DNA of 64,000 nt. It comes from Lepus europaeus (Eukaryota > Chordata > Mammalia > Lagomorpha > Leporidae). How positions within the stretch are numbered: position 1 is the stretch's first letter; every line of letters begins with the position of its first letter. A program made the translations under genes and the position numbers. The notes beneath the pieces were generated by a model that saw only the letters and a program-made list of their open reading frames with translations, was not told the DNA's origin and made no database searches. Location: assembly GCF_033115175.1 (NCBI RefSeq), contig NC_084844.1:34319885-34383884 (forward strand), read 5' to 3'. Below, piece by piece: positions 10,565 to 22,400 of the stretch.

Positions 10565-12780
10565 AAGCTGCTGTTCCTGTCCTTTCTCCTCAGAGTTGCC
10601 TGTTTAGGATGCCTGTGAGTTCTGGTACAGAGTGAGATGAGCAGTGTGACTGTCGCAGCCAAGTCTGATGCCTGTTGGCTTTCCAGGGCTGTTCTTTGCC
10701 AGACCCCCTAGGCCATTGTTTTTGTGGTGGATTCTTCCACGTGTCCTGTAGGTTGGAGCTGTGGCAGGAAGCGAATGTGTGTGGTTGGGTGTTTGTGTGT
10801 GATCTACCCACACTGAATACATACTACCACTGCTTTTCCCAAGGAAGGTAGCTCTGAGTAAGTTTTGAGCAGCAGGTCGGAAGCTGGGCAGAACTGGCAG
10901 CCTCCGCCTGTGACGTTTCTTGAGTTTCTTACAGGTGAGAAGTGAGAGGAGAAATCTTTGCTCTGGGGAGATGCATGATGAGCCGCTGTCTGCAGTATAA
11001 GAAAACAGACTTCCTGGCTGCTCTGCAAACCCGGCCGGGCAGCCAGTGGCCTGGTAGAGGACTTGAGGGTTGAGTGCTTCTTGGGCTCCCCAGCGGGGCA
11101 GCGAGGACCTCGGCCTTCAGAAGCCTGGGCTTAGGGAAGCTTCTGCCCACTTTCCCTGCCTGGCCGTCCTCTTTTCTTCCCTGCCCTCACTGCCCCATCC
11201 TTTCCCAGAAGTGCTGCCATCCTCCAAGTGGAAGGGGAGTGTTGGAAAGCCCCTGCCTCCCCCCACGGGGCACTGGTTATGCTCTGCACCCAATGGAGTC
11301 GGTTTACCGCGGGCCGTGTTGTCCATTCCCCTCGCGACCGAGTGTGCCCAGGATATGCTGCAGGGGCTCTGGACCCAAGGGTTCCTGTCTCTTCCCTCCC
11401 TCAAGGCCAAGTCTAAAGAGAAGCTGAGGGAGTTGCTTCCCTTCTCCCTGTCCTTCAAGTGTTTCCTTAGTTTTCCATGCACCCAGTTTCCCACCTTTAA
11501 AAGTAGTGGTGGGAGGCCAAGTAGAGAAGACATTGTGCCTTGGCCCCTGTGGGCCTGGATGCCTTCCACAGCCACATCTGTCACAGAGCATGGGCCCCCT
11601 TGCCTGCAGGGTCTCCTGGGCTCAGGGCCACTGGAGGGACGGCAGTGAGCTCTGTTGGCCTTCAGCCCCTTGCCAGGCAGTGGTGTTGGCCAGTCCAGAA
11701 GATAGTCTCAGGAACACGGTGGCCTCCAAGTCTGCTGCAGTGGGAGGGGGACCTCGGAAGAGAGCAGCTTCCCTTTGGAAGAGTTGTTTCCAAGGAAGCT
11801 CGGAGAAAAAAGCCAAGTGTGATCTGCAGGCTCTCTCTCAAATCCAGATGGATCTCAGAATCCAGCAGGGAAGCTCTTTGTCTTCCTCCCCATCTCTCAA
11901 TCATTTTATCACAAAGCTTGACACAGTCGTTAATTAACACTCATGGCTGTCCTGGGAGGCAGGCAAGTGGGAGCATAGCCCCTTAGGGAGGCGGAGGGTG
12001 ACGAGGAAGCCTGGGGTGGGGGACACAGAACGCGGGAACTCTCAGGCCTGTGGCTGTGCCCCCAGACCCTCACTCGGACTTCCTGCTCACTTGATTACTG
12101 TGGGAAGCTCTCCAGTGTCCCTCGGTGGCCTTGGTTCCCAGTAGCAAAAACGAACTGAGGCCACGGTATTTGGTCCTGTGGGGTGAGTGGTGGGAGGTCT
12201 GGAGGAAATCGTAAACCTCACTGGCACTGCAAATTTGAGATGCAAGAGTTTGGTTATGACATTGATACCATTCATTCACTTGCTTTAAAAAAAAAAAAAT
12301 TCTCATCCTCTATTCCTGGGCAAGATACTGCAAAGGGAATCCCTTTTCCCTAAGGAGCTGGCCAGCCACTAGGGATCCTGCCTATTGGGAGATTGATCCT
12401 TTGTATCCTGTGTACAATCCCTGCTGCATCTGCAGGCAGTGGCTTCGAGGGTGGGAGGGCTCAGATGAGAAGTCCGGAGGAGGTGGTAGGGCACGGTGCA
12501 TCTGTGAGAGGCCAGCTTCTCCTCCTTGAACCGCTCCCTCCTTGGCTCACTCGGGAGCTGCAGGCTCTTGGGCATCCACTCCCTGGGCTGTGGGCTGCAC
12601 CTCTTCCAAGATCCTGCCTTTTCTAGGCTTGCCTGGGAACGGGGAGGACCCCAGTTGGTGGAGTGTCTAGAGGGGGCCTGGACTAACTGCTGACAGTGCT
12701 GAGTGGATGGTGACCCCTAGCTCTGCAAAAGCAGCAGGGCTGGAGCCATGGGTCTCATTTGTTCGGCATCTGGACTGCAG
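10565..12780. other. Intron 1, SINE-free sequence before the first coding exon
   Basis: High-complexity DNA of moderate GC content. Open frames around 11070-11990 reach 190 codons but show no recognisable domain. CpG is too sparse for a promoter island. Confidence 0.6.
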
Positions 12781-12997
12781 TACAGGTGAGCATTTCTTAT
12801 CCCAAGTACTTGAGATCAGAAATATTTCAGAGTTTTTTGGATTTTGGAGTATTTGCATAGACTTTATTGGTTTGGATATCCCTAACCCAAAAACCTGAAA
12901 TGCTACAAAATCTGAAACTTCTCGAGTGTCATTTTGGTACCCAAAACATTTTAGATTTCAGATTCTAGGTGTTTGGTTTAGGGTTGGTTAATCTGTA
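12781..12997. mobile_element. Fossil MITE-like DNA transposon
   Basis: A 217-bp block whose ends are diverged inverted repeats: TACAGGTGAGC on the left and, as its complement, TACAGATTAAC on the right. The interior has matching arms around AAATCTGAAA/TTTCAGATT-type sequence. The architecture matches the old nonautonomous TA-target elements common in mammals; I do not assign a family name. It ends 54 bases before the YPEL2 exon acceptor. Confidence 0.65.
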
Positions 12998-13051
12998 CTA
13001 GAAATAGCGGAGGAGGTTTTCTCTTGCAAGCATTACCCTCTCTCTTTGCAG

Positions 13052-13298
13052 GAGTGCCTGCTCCCTGTGCTAATGGCACTCCCCTTCTCTTGGCCCTGCA
13101 GGGTGCCGAGTCCCAGCCCTAGACCTCTGCTGGAGGGTCCTTGCTCTGAAGACATTGCCAGTGTGTGGAGCCTGCCCCACACCCACCCCCTGCCAAACCA
13201 CGGCCTTTACCTGTGTCTTCCGGTGTTTCCCGTGCGACCCGTCCTGTGGGAGTGCCTCGTGGGCTGCCCCAGAGTTCACCCCACACTCGGCAGCGCCA
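13052..13298 (+). other. YPEL2: YPEL2 5' UTR part of the first coding exon
   Basis: A pyrimidine-rich tract and CAG end at 13051, giving an exon start at 13052. A second plausible acceptor (ccctgcag) ends at 13101. The choice matters: the longer form contains an ATG at 13073 that opens an out-of-frame reading frame overlapping the YPEL2 start, and the shorter form excludes it. The presence of an acceptor implies at least one upstream noncoding exon, which I do not find in bases 1-13051. Confidence 0.65.
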
Positions 13299-13415
13299 AT
13301 GGTGAAGATGACAAGATCCAAGACTTTCCAGGCGTATCTGCCCTCCTGCCACCGGACCTACAGCTGCATTCACTGCAGGGCTCACCTGGCCAATCACGAT
13401 GAACTCATTTCCAAG
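13299..13415 (+). CDS. YPEL2: YPEL2 coding exon 1 (residues 1-39)
   Basis: Encodes MVKMT through the first CxxC pair to HDELISK, exactly 39 codons, ending AAG before the donor gtacac (phase 0). I chose the ATG at 13299 because it gives the family N terminus; a second in-frame Met is codon 4. Its context has C at -3 and G at +4, which is not strong. The donor matches consensus poorly after +3. If the intron were retained, the frame would run on to a stop at 13538 and give an ~80-residue product lacking the second CxxC. Confidence 0.96.
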
Positions 13416-16400
13416 GTACACGTCCCCTGCAGGCTCCCTGTCTGCCCTTGGGGGAGGGTCCTCGCTGCTCCTGAGGCTCTAGAGGTTTGCCAGCTCCCCC
13501 AGAGAGATGGGGGTATCTGGATGCTGTCATTTGGATAACGAAAGCTGATCCACATGCCTGTCTCCCTCCACCAAGGAATAACCCCCGCTGGGAGGGACAG
13601 GGTGGCCATTGACTTTGTTATTTTGGAAATGAGATGTCATCCCTGTCAGAGGCTTTGGGAGCTGGAGGCCGTGAAGAGTGCTGCCTGCTTGAACAGTAAA
13701 CTGTGGGCTGGGGGTCTTGGAAGAAGGGGTTATTAGCTGAGATGAGAGGGCTCCAGGAAAGCTGGGAGATGTGGGTGGCCTCTGGGGAGAACCAGAGGCA
13801 GTCCTTTGGGTGGGTGGGGGCTTAGGGTAACGTGGAGTGTGGCACCGACCGACAATTAGAAGAAAGGATAGAGCCCCGTTCTCCCTGAGGAGCCTTGGCA
13901 GTTAAGTAGGGCTGGGGGTCATTAATAATAAGTCCACTCTCCTGCTGTGCAGCCCAGGAAGCGGGTCCTCCAGGCCCCATTCCCAGGGGTGCCACTGCCC
14001 TGTGGGGCCCACGATCCCCAGGGGAGAAGCAGGTTTTATCAGGCTGCCTGACAAAGAGATCATAGGAGACTCTGTCCTTAAAAAGCATCTTGCCCCAGAA
14101 TCCGAACTTTGTGCCATTAAAATCAAACAAACTGTAGGCAGACGCAAACCAAGTTTAGAAAAAGAGAGAAAACCAGCATTCCTGATGTTTTCACAAGAAC
14201 TGCCAGGAAAAGAGACGCTGCCAAACTTACCTGGTTTGGCAGCCCCAGCCAGAGAGGGATGAAAGGGTCAGTCAGGGGTCATGACAGCTCCGTGCGGCCG
14301 GCTGAATGGATGCAGGGCAGACAGCTGTGGTTATGGTAGAGGAAGTTCTCAGACCAGGCCTGAGGCCTGAACCCTTGGTCCTGGGGTCTGGAGTCGCCCC
14401 CAAGCTCACAGCCTGTAGTCCTTGGGGTTCTGTCCCCTGAGGTCAGGCTGGGTCTCACTTCCCTTCTCCGTTTCTGCTCATGGGTGTCTTTTACGCTATT
14501 GCCACGTCAGCCAGCCTTTAGCTTCCTTCTCTATTCACTACTCCATCTGGTCTAGGACTCCCTTTGACTTTTGGAGACTCCTCTTGGATCTGGAAGTGTG
14601 GATGTGGGGAGCTGGGAGCTGTTGTAGATTTGGAAATCTCCAGAGAAAAGTATTGGCTTGGGGAAGCCAGTGTTAAAATTATCATAGATACCAAGAAGTT
14701 AAAACAAGATTTTTTAAACATTTTTTTAATTTCAATTTTTATTTTTTAATTTCTTGACAGGCAGAGTGGACAGTGAGAGAGAGAGAGAGACAGAGAGAAA
14801 GGTCTTCCTTTTTCCATTGGTTCACCCTCAATGGCTGCTGCGGCCGGCGCACCGCGCTGATCCGAAGCCAGGAGCCAGGTGCCTCCTCCTGGTCTCCCAT
14901 GCGGGTGCAGGGCCCAAGCACTTGGGCCATCCTCCACTGCACTCCCGGGCCACAGCAGAGAGCTGGCCTGGAAGAGGGGCAACCGGGACAGAATCTGGCG
15001 CCCAACTGGGACTAGAACCCAGGGGGCAACCGGGACAGAATCCGGTGCCCAACCGGGACTAGAACCCAGGGTGCTGGCACCGCAGGCGGAGGATTAGCCA
15101 AGTGAGCCACGACGCCAGCAGGGACTTTTCTTGAGCCACCATCTGCTACCTCCTGAGGTACACATTAGCAGGAAGGTAGAATTGGGAGAAGAGCCAGGAC
15201 TTGAACCCAAGCACTGATACGGGATGTGAGCATCCCAAGTAGGATCTTAACCATGATGCTGAAGAAGTGCCACACATCAGAAACTTGGGTACCGATAGTG
15301 TATCTCGGCACCCTCCATGCACTAAAAGCTGCTACTTGATGCTTTATAAATGTTAGCCCATTAAGATTTTTTTTAAAAAGATTTGTTTGTTTATTTGAAT
15401 GTCAGAGTTACACAGAGAAGCAGAGGCAGCAGAGAGAGAGAGAGAGGTCTCTCATCCGCTGGTTCATTCCCCAATTGGCTGTAAAGGCCTGAGCTGCGCC
15501 AGTGAAGCCAGGAGCCTGGAGCCAGGAGCTTCCTCTGGGTCTCCCACGTGGGTGCAGGGGCCCAAGGACTTGGGCCATCCTCTATTGCTTTTTCAGGCCG
15601 TAGCAGAGAGCTGGATTGGAAATGGAGCAGCCGGGTCTCGAACCGGCACCCATATGGGATGCCGGGACTGCAAGCGGCGGCTTTACCTGCTATACTACAG
15701 TGCTGGCCCCCATAAGAAGTTTTTACGGCAAGTGATTAGTCTTATTTTACATGGAAGGAGAAGATGAGGTGCCTAAAGTTGTCCAAGAGCTCAAGTGGGA
15801 GGTTTGGAGAAGAACAAGTAATAGCTTGGAACAGGTGTTGAGGAAAGAGTTTTGGAAGAGGTGGTTATTTGAGCTGAGCCTTGTAAGATTGAAGCCAAAG
15901 TTGAATACATGGAGATGGCCCTGGCCTTCAAAGCTTACCTCTTATGTCTTGGGCCTGCTGGACAAGGACTTTGGTGGAGGCCAGCCTTCACCTCAGATCT
16001 TCTGCCAGTTTCTCATGTTGTCTTCATCCCTCAGAACTAAGCAACACCCCCTGAAAATGCAGGAGTATTTCAGGCTCCAGTGCCTCTGCCAAGAGGATCC
16101 TCCCTTCTTCACCTCCTTTGCTCTCCTCCTTGGGCCTTGTCCTTTCACCATTAGTCTGCAGATCCAAACTTGACCCAAAGTAAGAGCTCAATAAATGATC
16201 AAATGTGTGGATGGAGCTTAAGCCTGGGGTAGGAGACACAAACAGTGAGCAAAAAGGACTCTGTTGGCCTCAAGTCCTCCTTCCTGCTTTTGGGGCAGAA
16301 AGGCTCATTCACAAGTCCAGGCCAAAGTCAGCACAGGCTATGGTTTCATTGGCTACAGCCGGTGTGCAGATGGGGTGCATCAGAACTTGAGGACTGAAAG

Positions 16401-19400
16401 AGCTGGGTGAAATGCCTGACTGTGGGGAAGGAGTGAGGGAACCGTGGCTGGCGTTGCACAAAGAGTCCTTTATCCCTGCACAGCCACCCCCGGCAGTAAA
16501 TAATCTATAGATTCTTATGCAGGTCTGCTTAATGGAAAGATCATTGCCCCAGCCCCCTCCTTGGAAAATGGGCCTTTCTTTTCATTTTTTTCTCTCTTCC
16601 ATTTAAGAAAGTTCAAGGAGAGAATGTGTCTCCTGTTCTCCCCTCTTGACTTAATCTCCTGTGTGGTTTCAGAATCTGCTCAGTGGGAGTTGGGAGCTGG
16701 GAAGCAGATAGCTGGAGCGGGTGCAGCAGTGTAATTAAATGATGCTTTGTACTTGTAACAGGGCTTTGGGTCTGAGAGCTTGACATTTGTTTAACAACAA
16801 CAACAAAAACAGGAGTCTGCCTTCATTATGGAGAAGGGGACACCAAGGCCCAGAGGACCAGTGCTCTGAGTGTGTGAGCAGACCCAGGACTCTGGGCTCC
16901 CCTCCTAGCCTCATGACGTGGCCCATGTGGCAGTGTGTAGTTGTGGGGCTCTATACACAGTCGGGGTCTGTGCTGATCAGGTGCTGCAGAGAATCCTGCA
17001 GTAGGTGTCTACCTTCCCAGAGGCCTAGTTGCCTGCAACCAACTGTCTGATCTGCGAGTTCACTTTCTCACTCATAAAATAATATTTCGCATGTCTGATG
17101 GTATCTTATACCACGGTGGGGCTGCTGTGACCAAATACCATCAACCTACGAACACCACAACTTGTGTTGTTTTAGTCTTTGAAGCTGGGAAGTCCATGCG
17201 ATGCTCTGGCAGGCTGAATGTCTGGTGAGGGCGCACTTTATGTGCACAGATGGCTCCTCCTCACTGGGACCTCCCCCGGCCTCTTTGTAAAGACACTAGA
17301 CTGATTCATGAGGGCTCCATCCTCATGACCTAATCACTACCCAGAGGTCCCACACCCTGATACTGTCATCTTGGGGCTTAGGATCTCAACATGACATTTT
17401 TTATGGGGAGACAAAAGCCTTCAGATGGTTAATTCATAGCACTCAGGGTACACTTACTCCATGCCACACCTGTAACAATTCATGGGGGTAGGTGAACATG
17501 ACTGTGGGGAGGAAGCAGGCTGACCTCACAGGGTTGTTATAAGGCTTGGATGAGATCATGGATGCGTGCGTGGGTGGTTGGAAGATTACAAAACTCTATG
17601 TAAATTTAAAGTAGTCTTATTGCTTCTCTTGGCCTTGCTGTCCAGGAAAAAAAAAAATGGCAGGCGAGTAGGTTGGAGGGAAATGTTCCTGCCTGATACC
17701 AAGCAGATTTAGTTTGGCCAAGGTAGTTTTGCTTTGGAAACTGGAGCATAGAAGCTGGATCTGAGGGAAGAGTGCGGAAAGAGAGAATGTCTGGGAAAGG
17801 TGCACAGCCTTTGTTCTGTGGGGCAGTGGAGAGGCTGTGGGGAGGGAGGTGGGGGACTCCTTGAATTGATGAGAGAGCTATCTAGGGAATGTGCTGAGGC
17901 ATCCTACAGTTTCTTTCTTAGGGTCTATTGTGGTCTAACTACTGGCATGTTTGCATGCAGAGGTATTTTGAGTTGGCACAAGGAACTGCTCACTCTGTTG
18001 TTCTTTCCTTAATGGCGAAAGCTCCAGTATAAAAATGTACTGTGCATATAAATTAATAATAGCTGCAATTGGAAGAGTTAGTTGCTCTGAGAATAATCTA
18101 AACTTTTCCTCTCTGTTATGAAAGACAGAATCTGCATTGACCTTTGCATGAAAATTTTTCTGTGTGGAGCCTGCCCTTAGCCTCTCTGCTGTCAGCCCCT
18201 CAGTGGCATTGAGGGTTAGGCCATTTAGGAATGGTGAATTGGATTTTGTTGCAAACCCATACTGGGGATTTGTGGGCTGCTCCAGTGCCCTGGAACCTTG
18301 GAGGAAAGGTGCTGGGGAAGCTGTACAGTGGGTGTCCAGAGCAAGGGGAAGGAGGAAATCTTTTGCTCACCCTCTGGAACTCTAGAAGTAATTGTTATGT
18401 CATATCTTGAGGTCAGATGATCTTGTGGCAAGCACAGAATTCTCAGAACTGCAGAGCATCTGGTCCGAGCTCTTGTTTGTGGGGAAGCAGGCCATGGGTG
18501 ACTCAGGAACCAGCCAGAGGTCACACGGCCTCATGCCCGGCAGCAGTGCAGCAGCGCCGCAGCGCCCTGGCCTTGTTTTCAAGAGTGGGGGCATCCTCTG
18601 CGCTTGGGACCTTGTAGGAAGTAGGTTGTTTTTGTTCCCCGTGGGGTTCCATTAGCTTTATGGTGGTAGCAGTTTGGTTTTCCCTTCCTGCCTGTAGACT
18701 AGGTGCAGCACTGCCCTGAGAAGAGAGGCAGGGAGTAAGATGTCCTGAGGCCCTGCCTTGATCTAGTGACTGCTGAGGGCCTTGCTGCCTAGCTTCCCAT
18801 CTCTCGTTGGGTCTAGTGTCTGATTCTCAGAAAGACTTGCAGCTGCAATGCGATGGCTTGCAGGCCGTGGACATGGGAGTGGGTGGGGGTGAGGGTGGTG
18901 CTGATGTGGAAGTACAGAGATCGGCCAGGCCAGGGAGTTGTTTCTCCTGCTTCCCACCACCCACCATTTGTGTTTTTAATATATAATAAAGCTGTTCTCT
19001 GAAACATTAATGCAATTATTACTTTTTTAAAAATATTTATTTATTTGAAAGGCAGAATTACAGAGAGGCAGAGGTAGAGATAGAGAGGTCTTCCATCTGA
19101 TGGCTCACTCCCCAGATGGCTGCAATGGCCGGAGCTGCGCCAATCCAAAACCAGGAACCAGGAGCTTCCTCCAGATCTCCCACGTGGGTGTAGGAGCCCA
19201 AGAACTTGGGCCATCTACTGCTTTCCCAGGCCATAGCGCAGAGCTGTATCAGAAGTAGAGCAACCAGGACTCAAACCAGCACCCAGATGGGATTTTGGCA
19301 CTGCAGGATGGGGGCTATACCTGCTGTGCCTCAGCACTGACCCCTAATGCAATTAATTATATTCTGAAAACATCATGTTAAATAATAAATACAGGAACAG

Positions 19401-22400
19401 GATTTTCTTAAGTCCTCTCATTTCTTTTTCTCTAGGAGCCCTGAGAAATGTTAGCAGTGAGCATTGAGTTGTACTAGTAGTATTAGCGATTGCAGTGTCA
19501 TATCAAATGGCATAATTCATAAAGAATACAATGTAAGACTTTACTCTTGTAGCTCACTCTATGAGCTTATCTAACTTGCAAAATATAAGCTGAACCATGA
19601 TTTTATGGAGAGATTTTTGGTGGCCAATGGCTATATGCCATACTGATTTTTTTTTTAAGTGGATATAGCAAGGTTTTTATTTGAATAAGATATTTGTATT
19701 TTAACAGGAAGGAGAAATATATGGACTGAAAACCTGCAAATATCTCATAAAAGCAACCTTAGTGTCTGGAATGAAGAGACCCGGGTTTTGTGCACAGTAA
19801 TTGATGGATTCTAAGAAGGAAGAACAAGTACTCTGTGTGGCCCAAACCATGGAGGTGCCTTTGCTTCTTGCTTGTTGAATGTCAGTGGTTCTTAAACAGA
19901 AAAGGCAAAAGTGACAAATTAGGAAAGAGCGCCAGCAGCCAGTTTTGAAACACATCCAACCAATTAGACTTTTGTAAAGAGAACCACTTTTCCAACCTAA
20001 AATGGTCTTTCTTCCTCAGCTATTTGACCTTTGAATGCCCTGTCTCCTGCTAATGAGGTGTCAGCTCTTTTGTACTCCTCCAGAACTATGTTGACCACCC
20101 AGGAAGGGGTGACAGGTGAGCCAAGTCTGTACAAAAACCTCTGAACCAAGGGATGTGGTTAGAGATCAGTGTTTCTGGGTGACGAGAAACTGGAGCTTAT
20201 AAACTATGTTTTTTTCCCCCCTATCTTTTTTTAAAGATTTGTTTTTATTTACTTGACAGGCAGAGTTTGGAGAGGCAGAGTTACAGAGACCGAGAGAGGG
20301 AAAGAGAGAGGTCTTCCATCTGCTGGTTCACTCCCCAAATGGCCGCAACGGCCGAAGCCAGGAGCCAGGAGCTTCTTCCAAGTCTCCCATGTTGTGTGTA
20401 GGGGCCCAGGCACTTGGGCCATCTTCTTCTGCTCTCCCAGGCCATAGCAGAGAGCTGGATCAGAAGAGGAGCAGCCAGGACCAGAACTGGCACCCATATG
20501 GGATACCTGCACTTCAGGCCAGCCTGCTGCACCACAGTGCCGGTCCCCACCAGAGTCTTAATCTGGGGTCCATGGCCTGTCTTCAAGGGATCTCTGAAAC
20601 TGAGTAATTCTTATGTGCATGCATATTTTTAAGGGAGGATTCCAGAGCTTTATTCAGGTTCTGAAGGACTTGGTTAAAAACAACAGCAATAAAACAAAAC
20701 TTAAGGTCCATATGTCTAGAAAATGAAGTTCTAGGCAGACGTGGAAGAAAGGACCTAGAGCTGTTCCTGGAAGCACTGTACTTGGACATGTGGAAGTGGA
20801 TGGGGAGGAGCTGGTAAAAACAGCAGCATGAACAAAGAGACAAAGGCAGGAAGTGTGCAGGGAGCAGCCATTCTCTGGGGTTAGATATTCAGACTGTGAA
20901 AACAGTGTGAAGGAGTAGGTTGAAAACAGATTGTTAAAAGAATAAAAGTTTTGGACTTTATCCTGTTGGCAGTTGGTTGCCACTAGAGATCTGGGCAAGT
21001 AGTGACATGACCAGCAAATGGTGAATGTTGCCATAGTGAGGTAGCTGAACTGCTGACACAGACTAGAAATAGGGCAACTTGTATGTGTCCATTGCAGTGG
21101 TCTGAATGTGTTCCAGGCACATGTGGTCATTCATCTAATACTTGCTGGCTACTGCTGGGCAAAAAATGCAAACATTCTATGATGAAAAAAAAAAATTGTC
21201 TCTATCATTTGTAGACACGAGCAAGGGGAACTGATTCCAGGAAGTCTACTGTTTATATGGGGCAGATGTGTTCCCTGGTCATATCTGCTCCCTGTGAAAA
21301 TCCTTGATGTGGGCACACATAGGGTGTCTCACCAGCTTTTCAGGAGAGCTGCTAGGGACCAAGTCTGGTAAATCATCTTTGTGTTTTTGTGCAGTAGACT
21401 ACAGCTGGAGCATGAATCTGCTCAAATGTGATCCTTTCTACGTGGTTACTTTAAATACCGAAAGGAGATGTAGACTTGAGCAATGAGGCGTACCCTGAAA
21501 ATTAACTCTGTGGTTTGCAAATGCAGACTGGTTTGTACCTTAGTGTCTAGGCATTCGACAAAGATTCTGGTGATCACAGGCGAACAACTCTTTTTCAATA
21601 GAGTGTTCACCCTGGAAAGTAAAAAGTGGCTCCAGGCCCCCTCTCTCTGTTTTGTTGGAGCACTGGCACTCTGTCTGGCCTCTGGTGTGGGAAAACTGCA
21701 CCATTGCTAGTTTGGCTGTTGGGATTTGGGGACCTCTCCAGAATCCAGTGTCACACACTGAATGTCGGGTTCCATCTTACTTCTTGTGCTTTAAGGCATG
21801 GCATGTTGTTTAAACTGAGTGCTAGGGATAACATGATTCCTGCACTCGAAGGGCCTGTGATATTTAAGGGCTCACTCACTGCAGAAGGCAGAAGAATCTT
21901 GAAAATGAGGTTGTGTTTGGTGCCATAAAGAACGCACAAGATGAAAAAATGGACGTGACTCCAGCTCCTGTTTACTGAACATCTGTTGTGTACCAAGAAC
22001 TCCTTTACACACGTTACTTGCACCATCACTTACTTTACAACATTCCCTCAAGGTAGAGATTAAGTGACTTGCCTAAAGGTAAAGGTTACTAAGAAGTAGA
22101 ATGGGCTCCGATCCAGATCTGCCTATGCCCGTTTTACCACAGCTTAATGTTGTGGCCTGGGTGGCTCCCTTGGCCACTGGCCATTTCGCAGCCTCTTTCA
22201 GTAATCCTGGTGGCAGATCCTACCCTTGCTTCCCTCCTGTCATTTCCTTCGCCTGGAAGAGCCTTATTTTCCCTCTTTTTTTATTTTTCTTTTTTTCTTT
22301 TTTTTTTTGACAGAGTGGATAGTGAGAGAGAGACAGAGAGAAAGGTCTTCCTTTGCCGTTGGTTCACCCACCAATGGCCGCTGCGGCCGGCGCATCGTGC

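Noticed and set aside
11070..11990. Overlapping open frames up to 192 codons before the first coding exon
   Set aside because: No domain or paralogue recognised; both strands are open because of base composition.
1..13051. Search for YPEL2 exon 1 or promoter
   Set aside because: No CpG island or convincing first exon is seen; it is presumed to lie before the window.
13155..13298. In-frame open extension upstream of the YPEL2 ATG
   Set aside because: It has no ATG, and the family N terminus MVKMT starts at 13299. The openness is chance in a GC-rich 5' UTR.
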